Below, in pieces: positions 7,362-14,854 of a stretch of 64,000 nucleotides of DNA; the stretch's first letter is position 1; the number at the start of each line of letters is the position of its first letter. The position numbers and the translations under genes were made by a program. The stretch comes from Haloterrigena salifodinae (GTDB lineage Archaea > Halobacteriota > Halobacteria > Halobacteriales > Natrialbaceae): the NCBI RefSeq assembly GCF_003977755.1, contig NZ_RQWN01000004.1:1-64000 (forward strand), read 5' to 3'. The notes under the pieces are model-generated. The model ran no database searches. It was not told the DNA's origin and worked only from the letters and a program-made list of their open reading frames with translations.

Positions 7362-7970
7362 TCAGACGAGGAGTTGGATGTCGGATTCAGCCATGTGCTG
7401 CAACGCGGTGGCCGCGCCGACGCCGGTGGTGACGCCGTCGTAGAAGTCGTCCTCGTCGTAGTCCATCAGCTCGATCGTCATCTGACAGGCCTGCAGATCG
7501 ACGCCGCTCTCGAGCGAGAGGTCGATCAGCTCCTCGATGGTGGCAGTGCCGTTGTCGTCGATCTTCTTCTGCATCATCTTCGTGGCCATCGTGTCCATGC
7601 CAGGGAGCGCGGCGACGGCGTTCGGGACGGGCATGTTAGGATTGCCGACGGCACTCAATTTGAGATCCTTCGACTTCTCCTCGTGGAGAATGTCGAGCCC
7701 CCAGAACGTGTGGAAGACGACGACCTCCCAGCCGAACGCGGCCGCGGTGCTCGCGAGGATCAGCGGCGGATACGCCATGTCGAAGCTGCCCTGCGTTGCC
7801 ACGATCGTCATCTTCTTCTGGTCGTCGCCCAGGTCCGCCTCTGCGAGCGACTCCTCTAACTCCTCGACGCGCTCGCGTAGGGCCTGCAACTCGGCGGCGT
7901 CGATCTCGGCGTTGGATTCGGCGTCCGCCTCGCCGTCTTCGATCGGTGTCGTTTGATTATCCGTGCTCAT
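7362..7970 (-). CDS. DsrE/F-like sulfur carrier family protein (DsrE2 type)
   Basis: This 202-residue protein has an acidic N-terminal coiled coil (AELQALRERVEELEESLAEA, about 28-47) followed by a DsrE/DsrF-like domain. The latter includes KMTIVATQGSFDMAYPPLIL, FGWEVVVFHTFWGLDIL, and the distal SGVDLQACQMTIELM with the conserved cysteine of the DsrE2 group. Such proteins accept persulfide sulfur from rhodanese or TusA and pass it on. The start codon shares one base with the TusA stop (TAATG arrangement), indicating tight coupling. An NPNMPVPN loop typical of the group is present. Its expected partners are TusA (7970) and the rhodanese/MBL enzyme transcribed divergently at 8460. Confidence 0.88.
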   Translation of the reverse strand: MSTDNQTTPIEDGEADAESNAEIDAAELQALRERVEELEESLAEADLGDDQKKMTIVATQGSFDMAYPPLILASTAAAFGWEVVVFHTFWGLDILHEEKSKDLKLSAVGNPNMPVPNAVAALPGMDTMATKMMQKKIDDNGTATIEELIDLSLESGVDLQACQMTIELMDYDEDDFYDGVTTGVGAATALQHMAESDIQLLV

Positions 7971-8215
7971 TATTCCGTCTTCTTCACGTAGTGGGTGTAG
8001 ATGTCGTCCCCTTCGACTTGCTCGAGGAGTTCGACACCGTCGGTGCCGTCGGCCCACCCCTGAATGTCGCTCATGCTGCCCGAGTCAGTCGCGACGACCT
8101 CGAGGACGTCGCCGGCCTCGAGGTCGTCGATCGCTTGCTTGGTCTTCACGATGGGCATCGGGCAGGACTGTCCTTTCACGTCCAGCGTCTCCGTGGTCTG
8201 ATATTCCGAACTCAT
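7970..8215 (-). CDS. TusA family sulfur carrier
   Basis: This 81-residue TusA-like protein has the CPxP signature GQSCPMPIVKTKQAID near residue 18, whose cysteine carries the persulfide. The two-layer alpha/beta sandwich expected of the family is complete (GDVLEVVATDSGSMSDI, then VELLEQVEGDDIYTHYVKK). It is the first gene of the leftward operon TusA-DsrE-HalOD1. The promoter region (8216-8260) contains the AATATT sulfur motif in reverse orientation. A second TusA paralogue is at 14614. The likely role is to shuttle sulfane sulfur between TST/SQR and DsrE or the persulfide dioxygenase. Confidence 0.92.
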   Translation of the reverse strand: MSSEYQTTETLDVKGQSCPMPIVKTKQAIDDLEAGDVLEVVATDSGSMSDIQGWADGTDGVELLEQVEGDDIYTHYVKKTE

Positions 8216-8243
8216 GATTTCGTTTTGTGCTCCGTATTGGAGC

Positions 8244-8295
8244 TATTACACAATATTAGATGCACCCATATAAGGGCTCCGGTTATTGTACAATA
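8244..8295. promoter_or_regulatory. Operator cluster in the divergent TusA / MBL-rhodanese control region
   Basis: Two elements lie here. TATTACACAATATTAG (8244-8259) contains the reverse complement of AATATTGTG, and lies 29-44 bases upstream of the TusA start. TATTGTACAATA (8284-8295) is a perfect 12-bp palindrome of the same half-site. The 244-base interval 8216-8459 otherwise contains only promoter elements and no gene. Confidence 0.6.
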
Positions 8296-8387
8296 CACGA
8301 ACACCCCCTGGTCCGGAGGAAGGTAGAAACTAGTTAGTACCGCCCATATACGGGAACGTGGGATCGATAAGGGTAGATCTATCTATC

Positions 8388-8430
8388 CTGTATTGTGGGT
8401 AATGGGGGATACTACGCAAACCCTTAAGTG
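8388..8430 (+). promoter_or_regulatory. Sulfur motif and TATA element of the MBL-rhodanese operon
   Basis: CTGTATTGTGGG starts at 8388 and is followed by the TATA-like CCTTAAG (8421-8427), 33-39 bases before the ATG at 8460. Both match the layout seen at 1051, 3992 and 23765. Confidence 0.55.
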
Positions 8431-8459
8431 CCAGTAGCCGATACTGGAAACTGTACAAC

Positions 8460-9653
8460 ATGGACGATATGGATCTTCCAATGCCGGACGTCGAGATCGA
8501 ATCGGTCAGTCCAGACGAATTGAAGGATCGAATCGACGCGGGCGAGGATGTCACGCTCCTCGATACTCGCATGGAATCGGAGTACAACGAGTGGAAGATC
8601 GACGGAGAGACCGTCGAATCAATCAACATTCCGTACTTCGAATTCTTAGACGACGAAATTGACGACGATGTCCTTGCACAGATCCCCGATGACCGCGAAA
8701 TTACGGTTCTCTGTGCGAAGGGGGGCTCAAGCGAGTACGTCGCTGCACAGTTAAGAGAGCGCGGCTACGACGTCGACCACCTTGAGGACGGGATGAAGGG
8801 CTGGGCGCGCATCTACGAGCGCGTGGAAGTCGAACGCTACGACGGTGCGGGGACGCTCTACCAGTACCAGCGTCCCTCGAGCGGCTGTCTCGGCTACCTC
8901 GTCGTCGATGGCGACGAGGCGGCCGTGATCGATCCGCTGCGTGCGTTCACAGATCGGTACCTTGAGGACGTCGACGACCTCGGCGCCGACCTGCAGTACG
9001 CAATCAACACGCACATCCACGCAGACCACATATCGGGCGTCCGTAATCTCGACGCGGAAGGCGTCGAGGGCGTCATCCCCGAGGCGGCGGTCGACCGCGG
9101 TGTCACCTACGCCGACGAGATGACTCTCGCGGCGGACGGCGACGAGTTCGAAGTCGGTGAAGCCACCATCGAGACTGTCTACACGCCCGGACACACCTCC
9201 GGAATGACCTCGTACCTGATCGACGACTCGCTGCTGGCGACCGGCGACGGTCTGTTCGTCGAGAGCGTCGCCCGCCCCGACTTAGAGGAGGGCGACGAGG
9301 GCGCGGAAGACGCCGCACGACAACTCTACGAGTCGCTGCAGGAGCGCGTCCTGACGTTGCCCGACGACACGCTGATCGGCGGCGCGCACTTCAGCGACTC
9401 CGCCGAACCCGCCGACGACGGCACCTACACGGCACCGATCGGCCAGCTCGCGGAGGAGATGGACGCCCTGACGATGGAGGAAGACGAGTTCGTCGAGCTG
9501 ATCCTCTCGGACATGCCGCCCCGTCCGGCCAACTACGAGGACATCATTCCGACGAACCTCGGCCAGCAGGAGGCCGACGACGAGGAGGCGTTCGAACTCG
9601 AGCTCGGCCCGAACAACTGCGCCGCGAGCCAGGAGTCGCTCGCCGGTGACTAA
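8460..9653 (+). CDS. Rhodanese-MBL fusion, probable persulfide dioxygenase
   Basis: This 397-residue protein has an N-terminal rhodanese domain (about 14-115, catalytic Cys85 in VLCAKGGSS) followed by a metallo-beta-lactamase domain with THIHADH (184-190), YTPGHTSG and ATGDGLF. This is the ETHE1-type iron-binding arrangement rather than a zinc hydrolase. Such proteins oxidise glutathione or other persulfides to sulfite, with the rhodanese domain supplying or removing sulfane sulfur. The C-terminal tail ends LELGPNNCAASQES, with the LGPNxCAA motif shared by two other MBL proteins and one remnant here. It starts an operon with two YeeE/YedE genes (6-base gap). Domains are seen; the reaction is by family. 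Confidence 0.88.
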   Translation: MDDMDLPMPDVEIESVSPDELKDRIDAGEDVTLLDTRMESEYNEWKIDGETVESINIPYFEFLDDEIDDDVLAQIPDDREITVLCAKGGSSEYVAAQLRERGYDVDHLEDGMKGWARIYERVEVERYDGAGTLYQYQRPSSGCLGYLVVDGDEAAVIDPLRAFTDRYLEDVDDLGADLQYAINTHIHADHISGVRNLDAEGVEGVIPEAAVDRGVTYADEMTLAADGDEFEVGEATIETVYTPGHTSGMTSYLIDDSLLATGDGLFVESVARPDLEEGDEGAEDAARQLYESLQERVLTLPDDTLIGGAHFSDSAEPADDGTYTAPIGQLAEEMDALTMEEDEFVELILSDMPPRPANYEDIIPTNLGQQEADDEEAFELELGPNNCAASQESLAGD

Positions 9654-9659
9654 CGCCCA

Positions 9660-10217
9660 ATGGTAGCTGACCCAGTCCCACTCCAGTTGGCTGCCGAGCT
9701 GTTCCCCAACGGGATCAGCCGCTACGCCGTCGGCGGGTTACTTGTCGGTCTCGGCGCGGTCGTGATCTACGTCGGGACCGGCATCCCGGCCGGAGCGAGC
9801 ACGTTCCTCGAGTCGACGCTGTCGTACGTCTCCGGGCAGTCGCGGTTCCAGCAGTACGTTTCGTCCCGGGACTGGCGCGTCGTGTTCACGCTTGGCATAA
9901 TCCTAGGCGGGCTGGCGTTCGCAGCGACGGTCCAGTCCGGGGTGATTACGACCTCGCTCTACCAGCCCGGAACGACGGGCGAACTGTACGAGGTCGGCGG
10001 CGTGACGCTCTGGTCGACCGACGTGCAGGCCTGGCGGCTGCTGGTCGGCGGCGTGTTCGTCGGAATCGGCACCCGAATCGGTAAAGGATGTACGTCCGGC
10101 CACGGGGTCTGCGGCGTCGGTTCGGCGTCGAAGACCTCGCTCGTCGGCGTGGCGTCGTTCCTGACGGTCGCGATCGTGACCGCACAGATCGTCGCGGCAC
10201 TGGGGGTGTCGCCATGA
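9660..10217 (+). CDS. YeeE/YedE family membrane protein (sulfur transport domain), N-half
   Basis: This is a 185-residue polytopic membrane protein with about five helices. The sulfur-transport signature TRIGKGCTSGHGVCGVGS is complete and includes two cysteines, like the pore cysteines of the thiosulfate importer TsuA/YeeE. The full-length bacterial transporter is one chain; here it is split into this protein and the one at 10264, which together make a two-domain transporter. It starts 6 bases after the persulfide-dioxygenase stop. Function is most likely uptake or efflux of thiosulfate or a related sulfur species. The split arrangement is common in archaea and many bacteria. Confidence 0.87.
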   Translation: MVADPVPLQLAAELFPNGISRYAVGGLLVGLGAVVIYVGTGIPAGASTFLESTLSYVSGQSRFQQYVSSRDWRVVFTLGIILGGLAFAATVQSGVITTSLYQPGTTGELYEVGGVTLWSTDVQAWRLLVGGVFVGIGTRIGKGCTSGHGVCGVGSASKTSLVGVASFLTVAIVTAQIVAALGVSP

Positions 10218-10263
10218 GCGAGACGGTCATGTCTCGAGGTGGCAAGCGGGGAGGTGATGACCC

Positions 10264-10725
10264 GTGAGCAGCGATCGTCATCCCCTGTTCATGCCGCTGA
10301 TCCTCGTCGGCGGCCTGATCTTCGGGTTCGGGCTCGGGTTCAGCCAGATGGCGCGTCCGGAGGTCGTGCTGAACTTCCTCCAGTTCGAGGACTTCGGACT
10401 GCTGTTCGTCATGTTCGGCGCGGCGATCGTCTCCGGGATCGCCTTCGCTGTGATGCCTCGGATTCGAGACAGCGCGCCGCTGACGGGTAACCGGTACGAA
10501 CGCCGGCTAAAGCCGTTCGACCGGAACGTCCTGGTAGGCGGCGCGATCTTCGGCGTCGGCTGGGGGCTCTCGGGTATCTGTCCCGGCGCCGCCTACGCCA
10601 GCCTCGGCATCGGTAACGTCTCCATCCTGTGGGCGCTCGCCGGCATGTTCGCCGGCGCCTACCTCCAGGGAGTCTGGCGCAGTAAGCGTGCCGCAGCCGA
10701 CACGGCCCCGGCGGGTGCCGACTAA
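10264..10725 (+). CDS. YeeE/YedE family membrane protein, C-half
   Basis: This 153-residue protein has four hydrophobic segments. The second sulfur-transport signature GWGLSGICPGAAYASLG supplies the cysteine that pairs functionally with those of the first half. The GTG at 10264 was chosen because GGAGGT (10250-10255) lies 8 bases upstream, and because the resulting start MSSDRHPLF leads directly into the first helix. It is 46 bases after the preceding gene and clearly in the same operon. The C-terminus is a short Ala/Asp-rich tail. Confidence 0.85.
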   Translation: MSSDRHPLFMPLILVGGLIFGFGLGFSQMARPEVVLNFLQFEDFGLLFVMFGAAIVSGIAFAVMPRIRDSAPLTGNRYERRLKPFDRNVLVGGAIFGVGWGLSGICPGAAYASLGIGNVSILWALAGMFAGAYLQGVWRSKRAAADTAPAGAD

Positions 10726-10778
10726 CGCCGTTTACAGTTCGTGTTTCGCAAACTGAAACAGCAGCATTTCGTACACTA

Positions 10779-11945
10779 ATGGATCCGGGGACGATACTAC
10801 TGTTCGCAGCCGCCGCTCTCGCGAGCCTGTTTATGGCCTAGGTGATCGGCGCCGGCTCGAGCGGCGCGACCCCCTTCGCCCCGGCCGGTGGCGCGAACGC
10901 GATTCCGACGATGCGCGCGGCGTTTCTTGTCGGCATCCTCGGCTTCGCCGGTTCGATGACCCAGGGCGCGAGCGTCTCCGAAGCCGTCGGGAGCGGCCTC
11001 GTTGACGGGGTGAGACTCCCGATCGGCGGCGTCATCGTCGTCTTGCTGATCGGTGCCGGACTGATGGCGATCGGTATCCATACCGGGTATCCGATTGCGA
11101 CCGCGTTTACCGTGACCGGGGCGGTCATCGGCGTCGGCTTCGCGCTCGGTGGCGATCCGGCCTGGGGAAAGTACGCTGAAATCGGCGCAGTGTGGGTTCT
11201 CACGCCGTTTATCGGCAGGGGAATCGCCTACGGAATCGCGAGCGTCCTCCCCCGATCGGACGTTCCCGAGGCCGTTAGCGCCCCGATACTCGCCGGAATC
11301 GTCGGTGTCGTCGTCGCGAACCTCGAGTTCGCGTTTCTCTCATCAACCGGGGGAACGCTCACCGCAGCTGTGACCACGCTGGTTTCTGTCGACGGTGCCA
11401 TCGCAACGATCGCAATCTCGCTCGGATTCGGAGCGCTCGCCGCAGCCCTCGTTCGCTGGGACGTCGATCGTGATCAGGCCGGTGGACTGCGCCGGTTCCT
11501 GCTATCGCTCGGCGCGCTCGTAGCATTCTCGGCGGGCGCGAGTCAGGTCGGGTTAGCCGTCGGCCCGCTGTTCCCGCTGCTCGAGGAGCTGCCGACGGTG
11601 TCGCCGATCGCGGTCCTGCTCGGCGGCGGCGTTGGGATCCTCGTCGGCTCCTGGACGAGCGCACCGCGGATGATCAAGTCGATTTCGCAGGAGTACGCGT
11701 CGCTGGGGTCGCGACGATCTATTTCGACGCTCGTCCCCTCGTTTCTCATCGCACAGACCGCGGTCCTGCTCGGGGTACCGGTCTCGTTCAACGAGATCAT
11801 TGTAAGCGCGATCGTCGGCAGCGGACTCGCGGTCACCGGTGGAGCCGGCGTCAGTCCGCAAAAGCTGGGACTCACCGTCGCCGTATGGATCGGGTCGTTC
11901 GCCCTCGCATTCGGACTCGGCTACGGATCGATGCTTCTTCTGTAA
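10779..11945 (+). pseudogene. PiT-type inorganic phosphate/sulfate permease with early in-frame TAG
   Basis: A 388-residue frame from ATG 10779 encodes a PiT-family permease. Its first helix ILLFAAAALASLFMA is followed by TAG (10839-10841) and then directly by GTG (10842), which opens VIGAGSSGATPFAPA. In PiT proteins a tryptophan or similar residue fills the stop position, so TGG to TAG is the simple explanation. The rest, about 10 helices with the second repeat SAGASQVGLAVGPLFP, is intact. Re-initiation at the adjacent GTG could give a protein lacking only helix 1. Placed 53 bases after the YeeE pair, it probably carried sulfate or thiosulfate rather than phosphate. Function after the mutation is uncertain. 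Confidence 0.72.
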
Positions 11946-12043
11946 CTCTGAGGCAGCAGGCGACGCGTTCGGCTCTTTCGAGCCGTCGTCCGTTTCGATC
12001 GGAGATCTGTCGGAGTAGTAGTTGCCCATGCGTTCTCGACGAG

Positions 12044-12388
12044 CTACGGAAGCAGCTGGCTGATCAACGGCCGGTTCGACGCGACGACGCGGTAGACGAA
12101 CTCGCGGACGGGTACATATCCCGGAACGCGACGAAACAGCGGGAAAAACTGCGATGGCAAGAGGCCGGTCCGTTCGTAGGCGCGTTCCATCGCTGCCCCA
12201 CAGGAGTAGGTCGTCTCGTCGGTAACGAAGTGCGCACAGTCCTCGTAGTCAGGCGGCAAGCGCGCTCGCAGAGCGTCCGTGAGTTCCGAAAAGCCGACGA
12301 TGTCGATCGCCGCGCGGCGGTCCACGAACCGCGCCGCATGAGAACAGACTCCGCAATCGTCGTCGTAGACGAGCGTCGGTGGTGACAT
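12044..12388 (-). CDS. DCC family thiol-disulfide oxidoreductase-like protein (DUF393)
   Basis: This 114-residue soluble protein carries the family's N-terminal motif YDDDCGVCSHAARFV (Cys12 and Cys15), a thioredoxin-like CxxC preceded by acidic residues. The rest, with RAYERTGLLPSQFFPLFRRVPG and a C-terminal helix ending in SRQ-like NRPLISQ, follows the usual DCC layout. The biochemical role is not established, but disulfide exchange is expected. It is isolated, convergent with the permease and transcribed towards it. The fit with a thiol-handling region is good. Length is normal. Confidence 0.82.
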   Translation of the reverse strand: MSPPTLVYDDDCGVCSHAARFVDRRAAIDIVGFSELTDALRARLPPDYEDCAHFVTDETTYSCGAAMERAYERTGLLPSQFFPLFRRVPGYVPVREFVYRVVASNRPLISQLLP

Positions 12389-12480
12389 TCTCGAGCCGAA
12401 GACGTAGATACTGATGAAGCCCTCGAACCACTAAACTCTCAACCCCAACGACTACCCCTACACTTCCCGTTTGGGTTCCC

Positions 12481-12753
12481 ATGCCATCGGAGTCGGACGA
12501 CGTTCGCGTATGGCTCGTCGAGCGCGATTACGATAATCGCGACCTCATCATCCTCACCTACGCGACTCCCGACGGAACTCGAACCTTCCGAAAGGAACTC
12601 GCAGCGCAGGCGGTCGACCTGGACACGGTCACTGCCACAAAGGACGTCTCTCCCGATGATCTCGCGACCGTCGAGGACCCAGACGTCCGCGAACGGTACG
12701 CCGACGAAGCAGCGCGAATGGCGGACGAACACGATCCAGCGGAGACGATCTAA
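12481..12753 (+). CDS. Small conserved-type protein of unknown function
   Basis: I do not recognise this 90-residue protein. It is soluble and strongly acidic, with a predicted N-terminal beta sheet (VRVWLVERDYDNRDLIILTY) followed by a charged helical C-terminus (DPDVRERYADEAARMADEHD). Codon use is typical of the neighbours (many GAC/CTC), and no other frame across it is more convincing. It is transcribed divergently from the DCC gene and convergently with the DUF1684 gene, so it is probably monocistronic. Its function is unknown. Confidence 0.6.
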   Translation: MPSESDDVRVWLVERDYDNRDLIILTYATPDGTRTFRKELAAQAVDLDTVTATKDVSPDDLATVEDPDVRERYADEAARMADEHDPAETI

Positions 12754-12795
12754 CTCGAGGGACGAACCGGTCGTCCTGTGCTGGTTGAACGGAGT

Positions 12796-13335
12796 TCAGT
12801 GATACGTCTTTTCGCCGGCCTCGATCGGGACATCGAGCCAGTTTGCCGTCGGCGGGAGCGGGCATTCGTACTGATCCGAGTACGCGCATGTCGGATTGTA
12901 CGCCTCGTTGAAGTCGAGGATCCAGTTTCCGTCGTCCGTCCGGTGTGCATCGTCCTCGAGGTCGAGGTATCGACCTGCGCCGTAGGTCTCGTCGCCGCTG
13001 GTCGCGTCCCGGAATGGGACCCAGAGCCGTTCGTCGTCCGGGTTCGCTTTGTAGGCCTGCAGCGCGACGTCCTCCCCGCCGACGGTGAAGCGGAACTCGC
13101 CCCAGCGCAGGTACTCCCGTTCGCCGTCGGTGCTCGTCCCCACGGTAACCGGTTCGGGGTCGTCGTACTCGTGCAGCGGTAGTTCGAACCGGTACTCCTT
13201 GTCGATCGGGTAGTACTCGAGGCCGTCGAACGACTCGCGCTCGTCCGGCGGAATCGGCGAGTGCGGATCGCCGCCGAAGTACCGGTCTTTCCCCTCGCGT
13301 TGCGTTTCGATCGCGCGTCTCCAGTCAGTGGTCAT
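12796..13335 (-). CDS. DUF1684 domain protein
   Basis: This is a 179-residue soluble protein. Features of DUF1684 are clear: DWRRAIETQREGKDRYF at the start, then LRWGEFRFTVGGEDVALQAYK, LWVPFRDATSGDETYGAGRYLDL, and the conserved end FNEAYNPTCAYSDQYECPLP. The DFNEAYNPxCAY segment is the most conserved part and holds two cysteines. The family is widespread but without an established activity. The gene is upstream of nothing in its direction except the convergent 12481 gene. The start ATG at 13335 directly precedes the first conserved helix. Confidence 0.85.
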   Translation of the reverse strand: MTTDWRRAIETQREGKDRYFGGDPHSPIPPDERESFDGLEYYPIDKEYRFELPLHEYDDPEPVTVGTSTDGEREYLRWGEFRFTVGGEDVALQAYKANPDDERLWVPFRDATSGDETYGAGRYLDLEDDAHRTDDGNWILDFNEAYNPTCAYSDQYECPLPPTANWLDVPIEAGEKTYH

Positions 13336-13451
13336 AATTGAATTGAAAGCGGTCGCGGTGTGGTCACGGCACGGTCGTGCCGTCGATCCGTCGCGGGGCG
13401 ACCGGTCGCGGCCGAATCTCGCCGCTCGGCGTGAGTACGGCACTCGTGGTG

Positions 13452-13892
13452 TTACGCGTGTTGCTCGATTAGGCCCTGCAGCGTCCCGCGGTCCTGGGCA
13501 CCGACCGTGCGCTCGACCGGCTGGCCGTCGGCATAGAGGACGAGCGTCGGGACACCGCGGGCGCCCAGTTGCTGGGCGATCTGCTGGTGAGCGTCGACAT
13601 CGACCTTCGCGACTGCGGCGTCGGTCTCCGCGGCCAGCGCTTCGATCGTCGGCTCCATCATCTGACAGGGGCCACACCAGTCGGCGTAGCAGTCCACGAG
13701 GACGAGGTCGTGCTCCGCGACGACCTCGTCGAGGTGACTCTGGCCCGTGATCGCGATCGGTTCGTCGGGCGCGTCGCTCGCCTCGGCGGTGTCGGCCGTG
13801 TCGAGGTTCCCACCGTTCTCGAGGCGCTCCTGCAACTCTCGCTTCTTCTGCTCACGGATCCGTTCTCGTTCGTCGTCGGTGGACTCGCTCAT
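13452..13892 (-). CDS. Thioredoxin with N-terminal charged extension
   Basis: This 146-residue thioredoxin has a highly charged helical extension (residues 1-45, with RIREQKKRELQERLENGG) before the fold. The active site is WCGPC (Cys73 and Cys76), preceded by the extra Cys68 in VDCYADW exactly as in the thioredoxin at 4048. The cis-proline loop is GVPTLVLYADGQ. It is not linked to a reductase gene and presumably shares the reductase encoded at 4401. The extension is seen in several haloarchaeal thioredoxins and may anchor it to a partner. It is transcribed leftward, with 116 bases to the DUF1684 gene, so an operon is possible. Confidence 0.9.
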   Translation of the reverse strand: MSESTDDERERIREQKKRELQERLENGGNLDTADTAEASDAPDEPIAITGQSHLDEVVAEHDLVLVDCYADWCGPCQMMEPTIEALAAETDAAVAKVDVDAHQQIAQQLGARGVPTLVLYADGQPVERTVGAQDRGTLQGLIEQHA

Positions 13893-14249
13893 CGGTCGAC
13901 GGTACGGTCTCCACGATAATAATGATTTTGTGCCCTGAAAGCAATATCGTGCTGGCGGAGCGGCCGGGATATCTCTGGCGCTGGCGACGCGACCGACGAT
14001 CGCTGCCAGCGCCGGTCGTACCGGGAAGTCCCGAACGGAGGCAGATACTATTCCTCCCACTGCGGCTGTTGTAGTGGGGAGAGAGGCCCTATTCTATCGC
14101 TCGACGAGGATTCGTTACGGGTCGATCCGGAGAGCAGTGACCCGCTCGAGATCGATCGCCACATATATATCTATCACCGATTCCTGAACCGATGTGTTTC
14201 TCGATAGTGGCATGACTATACAATACTATTCTTCGAATGTGATCCAACG
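13893..14249. promoter_or_regulatory. 357-base gap with stem-loop and promoter of the SHOCT-TusA-SQR genes
   Basis: No gene was found here. CTCCCACT (14054-14061) can pair with AGTGGGGAG (14073-14081) with one bulge. CACATATATATCTATC (about 14160-14175) is A/T-rich. TATACAATACTAT (14217-14229) contains the reverse complement of AGTATTGTA, a variant of the sulfur motif, just before the ATG at 14250. Confidence 0.4.
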
Positions 14250-14609
14250 ATGACCGACCTCCGACGTACGATCGGACAGTATGCGGGACGAGCGACGGCC
14301 TTCGGCGCCGTCCTCCTCGTCGCCGCGACCGCGACGGCGTCCGCACAGACCCACGGCGGCGGTGCCGACGGATCGATGGGCGGCTGGGGAGCGTTCGGCG
14401 GCTGGATGCTCCTCTGGCCGGTCGTCCTGATCGGCCTGCTAGCCCTGCTGGTCGTCTGGGCCGGCAGTCGACGCCGGGGTCACCGCATCGACCGCACTGA
14501 CCGCACCGACCGACCCGACTGAGCACTCGAGGAACTCCGCGAGCGATACGCACGCGGTGAACTCTCGGACGAGGAGTTCGAGCGACGACGACACAATCTG
14601 TACCCCTAG
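14250..14609 (+). pseudogene. SHOCT-domain membrane protein split by in-frame TGA
   Basis: The first 90 codons give a signal-like helix (AVLLVAATATASAQ), a glycine-rich linker and one transmembrane helix (LLWPVVLIGLLALLVVW). After TGA (14520-14522) the same frame continues ALEELRERYARGELSDEEFE, a complete SHOCT motif, to TAG at 14607. The paralogue at 17245 has the same architecture without interruption, so the stop is a nonsense mutation separating the SHOCT tail. The truncated membrane part could still be made. It stands 4 bases before the TusA gene and probably opens the TusA-SQR operon. SHOCT is a short C-terminal oligomerisation motif found in many membrane proteins. Confidence 0.75.
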
Positions 14610-14613
14610 ACCA

Positions 14614-14853
14614 ATGACTGACGCACACAACCCGGACGTGACGATCGACTCGCGAGACGCATCGTGTCCCGGCCCGCTGATGGACCTCATCGGGAAGGTG
14701 AAGGGTCTTGGCTCGGGAACCGTGGTCGAACTCCAGACCACCGAGCGTAACTCCACGACCGACGTCCCGGAGTGGCTCGAGAAGGCCGGCCACGACTTAG
14801 TCGAGATCGAGGAGCGCGACGAGTACTGGAGTATCTTCCTGGAGGTCAATTGA
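14614..14853 (+). CDS. TusA-like sulfur carrier, SQR-associated
   Basis: This 79-residue TusA family protein has the signature RDASCPGPLMDLIGKVKGL, whose cysteine is the sulfur-carrying residue. It differs from the TusA at 7970 in having CPGPLMD rather than CPMPIVK, the form often seen beside sulfide:quinone reductases or in DsrE-TusA fusions. The second half (TTDVPEWLEKAGHDLVEIEE) matches the C-terminal helix and strand of the family. It ends one base before the flavoprotein gene, so transcription and translation are coupled. It may accept polysulfide sulfur from the SQR. Confidence 0.87.
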   Translation: MTDAHNPDVTIDSRDASCPGPLMDLIGKVKGLGSGTVVELQTTERNSTTDVPEWLEKAGHDLVEIEERDEYWSIFLEVN

Positions 14854-14854
14854 G

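Noticed and set aside
10214-10267. 17-codon frame MSETVMSRGGKRGGDDP between the YeeE genes
   Set aside because: Too short, no relative recognised, and it contains the Shine-Dalgarno of the next gene. It may be translated but nothing supports it.
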